Below are positions 60,213 through 64,000 of a stretch of 64,000 nucleotides of DNA, one piece after another; within the stretch, counting starts at the first letter, position 1, and every line of letters begins with the position of its first letter. The position numbers and the translations under genes were made by a program. Below the pieces are notes generated by a model. That model was not told the origin of the DNA. It ran no database searches and saw only the letters and a program-made list of their open reading frames with translations. This DNA is from Blautia coccoides (GTDB lineage: Bacteria > Bacillota > Clostridia > Lachnospirales > Lachnospiraceae), in assembly GCF_034355335.1 (NCBI RefSeq), contig NZ_CP136422.1, positions 3,134,501 to 3,198,500 of the forward strand. Reading direction: 5' to 3'.

Positions 60213-60803
60213 ATGAGTACATTAAAAGCAAAAAAAAGGAACCCGGAGATCAAAGCAAAAAAATTAAGGCGTGAAGGATTTGCCACCGGCGTATTATTCG
60301 GAAAAGAAATGAAAGAATCTATCCCGCTGCAGTTTGAAGAGACAGAAGCTCTGCGCTTTGTGAAGGCAAACAAAGAAGGCGCACAGGTTACATTGGATAT
60401 GGGAGAAGATCAAGTGGATGCCATTGTCAAAAATATTGATTATGACCCCATGAAACGCCAGATCCTCGCTCTTGATCTCCAGGCCCTTGTCAATGGTGAA
60501 AAGATATCCACAACTGTACAGATCAAGCTCTTAAATGAAGGCAGCATCCAGGGATTTGTGGGACAGGAACTGACAGAGATCCATTACAAAGCCGACCCTG
60601 CCAATCTTCTTGATACTATAGAAATAGATCTGTCCAAGCTGGACAGGGATACTAAGAATATGTATGTAAAAGATTTGGAGCTGACGGGAAAGAAAGACGT
60701 AGAGCTTACGACCCCTGAGGATGCATTGATCTTCTATATCACAGACCATTTAAAAGCAATGGATGAGGAGGAAGAGAAAGACCCTGAGGAGACCACCGCA
60801 TAA
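60213..60803 (+). CDS. Ribosomal protein L25/TL5 (general stress Ctc type)
   Basis: The 196-residue protein has the 5S rRNA-binding L25 domain (about 1-95) and the C-terminal TL5/CTC beta domain, ending in an acidic tail. It binds 5S rRNA in the large subunit, and Ctc forms are linked to stress in Bacillus. The ATG at 60213 follows AGGAGG. It lies behind an attenuator-like hairpin. Confidence 0.92.
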   Translation: MSTLKAKKRNPEIKAKKLRREGFATGVLFGKEMKESIPLQFEETEALRFVKANKEGAQVTLDMGEDQVDAIVKNIDYDPMKRQILALDLQALVNGEKISTTVQIKLLNEGSIQGFVGQELTEIHYKADPANLLDTIEIDLSKLDRDTKNMYVKDLELTGKKDVELTTPEDALIFYITDHLKAMDEEEEKDPEETTA

Positions 60804-60815
60804 CGGAAAAATCCT

Positions 60816-60844
60816 TTGACAGAGATTGGGAATTCTGATAAAAT
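60816..60844 (+). promoter_or_regulatory. Consensus promoter for the DUF2798 gene
   Basis: A perfect TTGACA (60816-60821) and TAAAAT (60839-60844) are separated by 17 bases, starting 13 bases after the L25 stop. The start near 60851 yields a leader of about 165 bases. Confidence 0.7.
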
Positions 60845-61017
60845 AACTGCTGACAACAAAAAACGGCTGTAATCTGCCATGTTCCGGACCGGTCCATGGT
60901 TTACGGTATCAATAGAAATAAGTCTGCAAGGCGTAGTCTATGAGGTAACCTCAGTGATTACGCCTTTTACTGTCCGGCAGACCGGACTGTTTCCACAAAA
61001 AAAGAGGACTTATTAAT
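60845..61017 (+). promoter_or_regulatory. Structured leader with an internal terminator-like hairpin
   Basis: AAGGCGTA (60928-60935) pairs with TACGCCTT (60959-60966), capped by an inner TGAGG/CCTCA stem and followed by T residues. A second hairpin, GTCCGG (60972-60977) with CCGGAC (60982-60987), follows. CCGGAC also occurs at 60884-60889, so GTCCGG could pair with it instead and enclose the terminator. This suggests alternative structures, as in attenuators. It does not match a riboswitch class that I recognise. The terminator might simply serve L25. Confidence 0.5.
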
Positions 61018-61533
61018 ATGCCAAAAACAAAGTTTCAGGGAGTTATCTTCGGAATTATCATGTCCATGACCATGGCCTATGGCATGGAGGTCTACAATGT
61101 TGCCATTAAAATGGGCTGTAACACAATGGCTGGCGGATTCAGCAGCATGACCAACCAGGTTTTTCTGGATGCGCTCATAGAAGCGGCTTACATGTGGATC
61201 TTTGTATTTCTATTTTCTAATCTATGGGGCAATAAGATTGGGCACAGACTGGCAGAGCGCATCATCCGTCCCGGTACAGACAATCCGTTTTTCATCACGG
61301 TCATCATATCCTGCTGTACGGTATTTATCATGTGCCCCACCATGAGTATGGTGGCAGCCATACTTTTTAACCTCATTCTGGCCCATGCCCCCATAAGTCA
61401 GCTTCCCGCCATATGGGCCGGCACTTTGATCAAGAATTTTCCCATGGCTTTACTCTGGAATCTGTTTGCCGCCGGCCCTCTTACCAGATTCCTGTTTGGT
61501 AAGATTTTCAGGAGCCAGATATCAGAAGCCTGA
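61018..61533 (+). CDS. DUF2798 family membrane protein
   Basis: The 171-residue protein has four hydrophobic segments arranged as two DUF2798-like pairs, each with a conserved GIIMSMTMAYGMEVYN- or MCPTMSMVAAILFN-type helix. AAGAGGA lies upstream of the ATG. Function is unknown. Its 3' end overlaps by 12 bases the 3' end of the minus-strand MATE gene, so the two transcripts converge without a terminator between them. Confidence 0.88.
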   Translation: MPKTKFQGVIFGIIMSMTMAYGMEVYNVAIKMGCNTMAGGFSSMTNQVFLDALIEAAYMWIFVFLFSNLWGNKIGHRLAERIIRPGTDNPFFITVIISCCTVFIMCPTMSMVAAILFNLILAHAPISQLPAIWAGTLIKNFPMALLWNLFAAGPLTRFLFGKIFRSQISEA

Positions 61534-62880
61534 CGCTATGTCTGCTTTATAGCCATATGTATCGGCCAGTTTTTTCCCTTCCCCTGCATCCTCCGGTCTT
61601 TTTTTCTTGTATAGATAGATGCAGAACAGAAGTGCGACCACCTCTGTGACCGGAAAAGTCAGCCATACATAGGAGAGTCCCTTGAAATGGAAAACCCATG
61701 CCAGAGGTACCAGAAGAATGATCTGCCTTAAAATCGTAATACTGATACTGGCTTTTCCCAGGTTTACCCCCTGGAAATAAACGGTCAGCATGATCACAAA
61801 AGCAGCAGGGATAAAGCTTGCAGAAATAATGCGGAGCGCCGTGCATCCAATCTCCAGAATCTCTTTCTTTTTGGAGAAGACAGAAAGCAGATCTCCCGGG
61901 ACTGCCATGAAGATTCCAAAACCTAAGACCATCACAACTGCTGAGACCGCAATGGAACATTTCAGTGTCTCTTTTACACGCCGGCAGTCACCTGCCCCAT
62001 AGTTAAAGCTCATGACCGGCAGGATCACCTGCTGCAGCCCCATAAGGGGAATAAAAAAGAACGTCTGCAGTTTGTAATAAATGCCCAGCACGGTCACCGC
62101 ATCCTCTGTAAACTGTTTTAGTATCAGGTTCAGACCTACCATATACAGGGTATAGAGAGACTGCATAATGATGGCAGGCATCCCTGTTTTATAGATCTGG
62201 ACATAGCTTTTGAGCCTTAACCTGCCGTTTAGCGGGCAGTGTCGCAGTACAGAAAGAAAGACCACCGCCATAGCACTCCATTGACCGATAACAGTAGCAA
62301 TGGCAGCTCCCCGGATTCCCATAAGGGGAAAACCAAGCTTTCCGAAGATCAGAATCGGGTCCAGCACTATGTTTATCAATGCCCCTATTATCTGTGCGCA
62401 CATGGGAAGCACCATATTCCCTCTGGCCTGCAGTATTTTTGTGCAGTTTGCCTCCACAAACATGCCCAGGGAAAAAAGAAAGATAATAACCCCATACTGC
62501 ATCCCCTCTGTCCGTACCATGGGCTGGTCAGAGGAAAACTGACAGTAAGTGTTCAGTCCCAGCAGTCCCAGCGCCGTAAACACAGCAAAATTCATGATTC
62601 CCAGAAACAATCCGCTCTTTATAACATCATTCTGGGACCCGGACGCATCCGCTCCGTCCATGCGTGAGATCAAAATGTTGATGCCAGTTCCCGTTCCGGT
62701 TGCCACAGCAGTCATCAAGAGCTGAATAGGGAAGATAAGGGACAGGGCAGTCAGGCCGTCCGCCGAATATTTTGCCACAAAATAGCTGTCCACAATGTTG
62801 TAGACGGACTGGATCAGCAGGGCAAGCATGACCGGGGGTGACAGTTTAAGCAATAGTTTCCATACAGGTGTCTGTTTCAT
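61522..62880 (-). CDS. MATE-family multidrug efflux transporter
   Basis: The 452-residue protein has twelve hydrophobic segments and MATE signatures: the N-terminal LSPPVMLALLIQSVYNIVDSYF (abbreviated) and the repeat QILPVMSFNYGAGDC-like region of the second half (ILPVMSFNYGAGDCRRVKE). MATE proteins expel cationic drugs using sodium or proton gradients. AAGGATGG precedes the ATG. It lies 66 bases downstream of a MerR/GyrI regulator on the same strand, which probably controls it. Confidence 0.93.
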   Translation of the reverse strand: MKQTPVWKLLLKLSPPVMLALLIQSVYNIVDSYFVAKYSADGLTALSLIFPIQLLMTAVATGTGTGINILISRMDGADASGSQNDVIKSGLFLGIMNFAVFTALGLLGLNTYCQFSSDQPMVRTEGMQYGVIIFLFSLGMFVEANCTKILQARGNMVLPMCAQIIGALINIVLDPILIFGKLGFPLMGIRGAAIATVIGQWSAMAVVFLSVLRHCPLNGRLRLKSYVQIYKTGMPAIIMQSLYTLYMVGLNLILKQFTEDAVTVLGIYYKLQTFFFIPLMGLQQVILPVMSFNYGAGDCRRVKETLKCSIAVSAVVMVLGFGIFMAVPGDLLSVFSKKKEILEIGCTALRIISASFIPAAFVIMLTVYFQGVNLGKASISITILRQIILLVPLAWVFHFKGLSYVWLTFPVTEVVALLFCIYLYKKKRPEDAGEGKKLADTYGYKADIASGF

Positions 62881-62946
62881 ATTTAACCATCCTTTCTCAA
62901 CGAAAAAAGAATAAAGGATGGAGTTACTACACAGTCAAGCGTTATC

Positions 62947-63762
62947 TTATATTTTTTTCAAATGCGCTTTTATTTCACAATAATAGTCATCTATATAGTC
63001 AAAAAGCTGCAGTCCCAATTCGTCTGCATATACGGCGTCTGTTATGTATCCGTTTTCTTCCATCCAGGAAAAAAGCGGGCCGAAGTCAGCGGACTCCCGG
63101 ATAATACGGATCATACAGACCGCATATTCCCCAGAGGGCATAACATGCAGATTTTCGGGGCTGACATGCAAATAACTGCTGTCCGCTATCTTCAGATATT
63201 CGCTGCATTTGTAGATATTTCCCTGTTTCATTTTTTCAATATCCAGTATGTATCCATATTTTCGCTGTATGGTATCCGCATACCGCAGTTCATCCTTGGC
63301 GGCTGCCTGGAGATTAGCATGATAGGAGGTACCGTCCTTTGTCATGATCCCCGCGATCACGGTTTCTTCCTTCAGCCATTTCTTTTTTATCCTGTCAGAA
63401 TGGATCGCCGCAGAAACTCTTTTATTTTCCTCATCGTACCACAAAATATCCTCTGCTACCTGCTGATAATAGCGGCTCAGCCGGAGGGCTTCATTTCTAT
63501 AATCCAGCAAAAGCTGCGTGATCTTACTGTTATCATGAAAATCCAGAATCTGTTTTACCTTATCCAAAGGAACACTCAGTTTGCGGCATGTGGTTATGAT
63601 ATCAAGCTGCCACAAATTCCAGCGGGAGTAATAGCGGTATTGGTTTTTTTCATCTATATGATCAGGTACCAACAGTCCGATTTTATTATAAAAATGCAGG
63701 GTGTCTTTTGATATTCCTGTAATTTTACTTACTTCACCGATCAAATAATATCCTTCTTTCAA
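62947..63762 (-). CDS. MerR-family regulator with GyrI-like effector domain
   Basis: The 271-residue protein has a MerR helix-turn-helix (YLIGEVSKITGISKDTLHFY), the wing with YRYYSRWNLWQLDII, a coiled coil, and a C-terminal GyrI-like domain (about 120-271), the BmrR/BltR layout for drug sensing. TTG 63762, seven bases after AAGGAG, is preferred; the ATG at 63780 has no ribosome site. It is followed by the MATE exporter, a typical target. Activation at its own operon promoter is likely but not shown. Confidence 0.85.
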   Translation of the reverse strand: MKEGYYLIGEVSKITGISKDTLHFYNKIGLLVPDHIDEKNQYRYYSRWNLWQLDIITTCRKLSVPLDKVKQILDFHDNSKITQLLLDYRNEALRLSRYYQQVAEDILWYDEENKRVSAAIHSDRIKKKWLKEETVIAGIMTKDGTSYHANLQAAAKDELRYADTIQRKYGYILDIEKMKQGNIYKCSEYLKIADSSYLHVSPENLHVMPSGEYAVCMIRIIRESADFGPLFSWMEENGYITDAVYADELGLQLFDYIDDYYCEIKAHLKKI

Positions 63763-63865
63763 TTCTATTCTCCTTACCATATTTTCTACATGGGTATTAT
63801 ATATCAAAACCATAGGAAAAAGCCAACAAAACAGCAGGATTTGACAACAATTTTCAAGCAGACCC

Positions 63866-63890
63866 TACACCTGTACCCCATTTTGGTGTA
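63866..63890. promoter_or_regulatory. Dyad between the MerR gene and the helicase gene
   Basis: TACACC (63866-63871) and GGTGTA (63885-63890) form a 6-bp dyad with a 13-bp spacer. A TTGACA lies at 63841 and a TACAAT at 63889-63894 on the plus strand. It may be a MerR operator or part of the helicase promoter; the evidence is thin. Confidence 0.3.
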
Positions 63891-63936
63891 CAATCGTAAC
63901 AGAACATTTATAAAAGGGATAAAAGAGGATAAACAG

Positions 63937-64000
63937 ATGAAAGACATGACGCAAGACAGCCTGGATATATTTACACAGCCAACAGCTTCCTGGTTCAGAC
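63937..64000 (+). CDS. Start of a probable Lhr-type DEAD/DEAH helicase (cut by window edge)
   Basis: Only 21 codons are present, reading MKDMTQDSLDIFTQPTASWF and then R. The pattern of Leu-x-x-Phe followed by Pro-x-x-x-x-Trp-Phe resembles the start of Lhr-like ATP-dependent helicases (large helicase-related). AGAGG lies about eight bases upstream of the ATG. Too little is visible for certainty. Confidence 0.45.
   Translation, partial: MKDMTQDSLDIFTQPTASWFR

Noticed and set aside
62962..63711. A 249-codon plus-strand frame opposite the MerR gene
   Set aside because: It is antisense to clear MerR and GyrI-like domains and lacks a ribosome binding site.

Overview
The window looks like a chromosomal segment of a Gram-positive gut Firmicute of the family Lachnospiraceae, possibly Blautia or a relative. 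This is inferred from gene content and order: the miaB-mutS-mutL-miaA run, radC-mreBCD-mrdA-minDE-rodA, a yggS-sepF-ylmH cluster, a non-pyrrolysine MttB-family methyltransferase beside an OpuC-type transporter, many histidine kinase/ABC modules, and AGGAGG-type ribosome binding sites with several TTG and GTG starts. I saw no rRNA, tRNA or CRISPR array.

Layout. 1-2000: an IS110-family insertion sequence with a structured non-coding tail that may be its guide (bridge/seek) RNA. 2038-8147: a quaternary-amine locus with an MFS carrier, an MttB-superfamily methyltransferase and a four-gene OpuC-type ABC importer. 8226-9404: proB and a DUF896 gene. 9710-21360: miaB, mutS, mutL and miaA, a PLP enzyme and two FAD oxidoreductases, closely packed. 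21518-31352: a cell-shape and division block (radC, mreB-like, mreC, mreD, mrdA, minD, minE, rodA, mgsA, a D,D-carboxypeptidase). 31492-32201: a small P-loop protein and a DUF378 membrane protein. 32333-38508: HlyD-like protein, yggS, sepF, ylmH, aroB, lspA and an RluA-family synthase. 38645-44553: cytidylate-kinase-like protein, ttcA, an AI-2E family permease, dtd and a large secreted cell-wall-binding M23 peptidase.

44702-53765 is an accessory region. A two-component system (minus strand) faces an operon with a split solute-binding lipoprotein, two sugar-type ABC permeases, an HlyD-like adaptor and a MacB-like membrane protein, with no ATPase gene. 53902-60044 holds an AraC/GyrI regulator and a second two-component system followed by an ATPase/FtsX-type exporter. 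60213-64000 holds ribosomal protein L25 behind an attenuator-like leader, a DUF2798 membrane protein behind a structured leader, a MerR-MATE pair and the start of a probable Lhr-type helicase.

The observations I rate highest are the candidate IS110 guide RNA, the ATPase-less importer/adaptor operon with its frame-split binding protein, the betaine-type uptake and demethylation locus, a tandem repeat inside the MutL linker, active-site deviations in the MreB-like protein and MgsA, and intergenic elements with GTTAC..TTCAG-type inverted ends.
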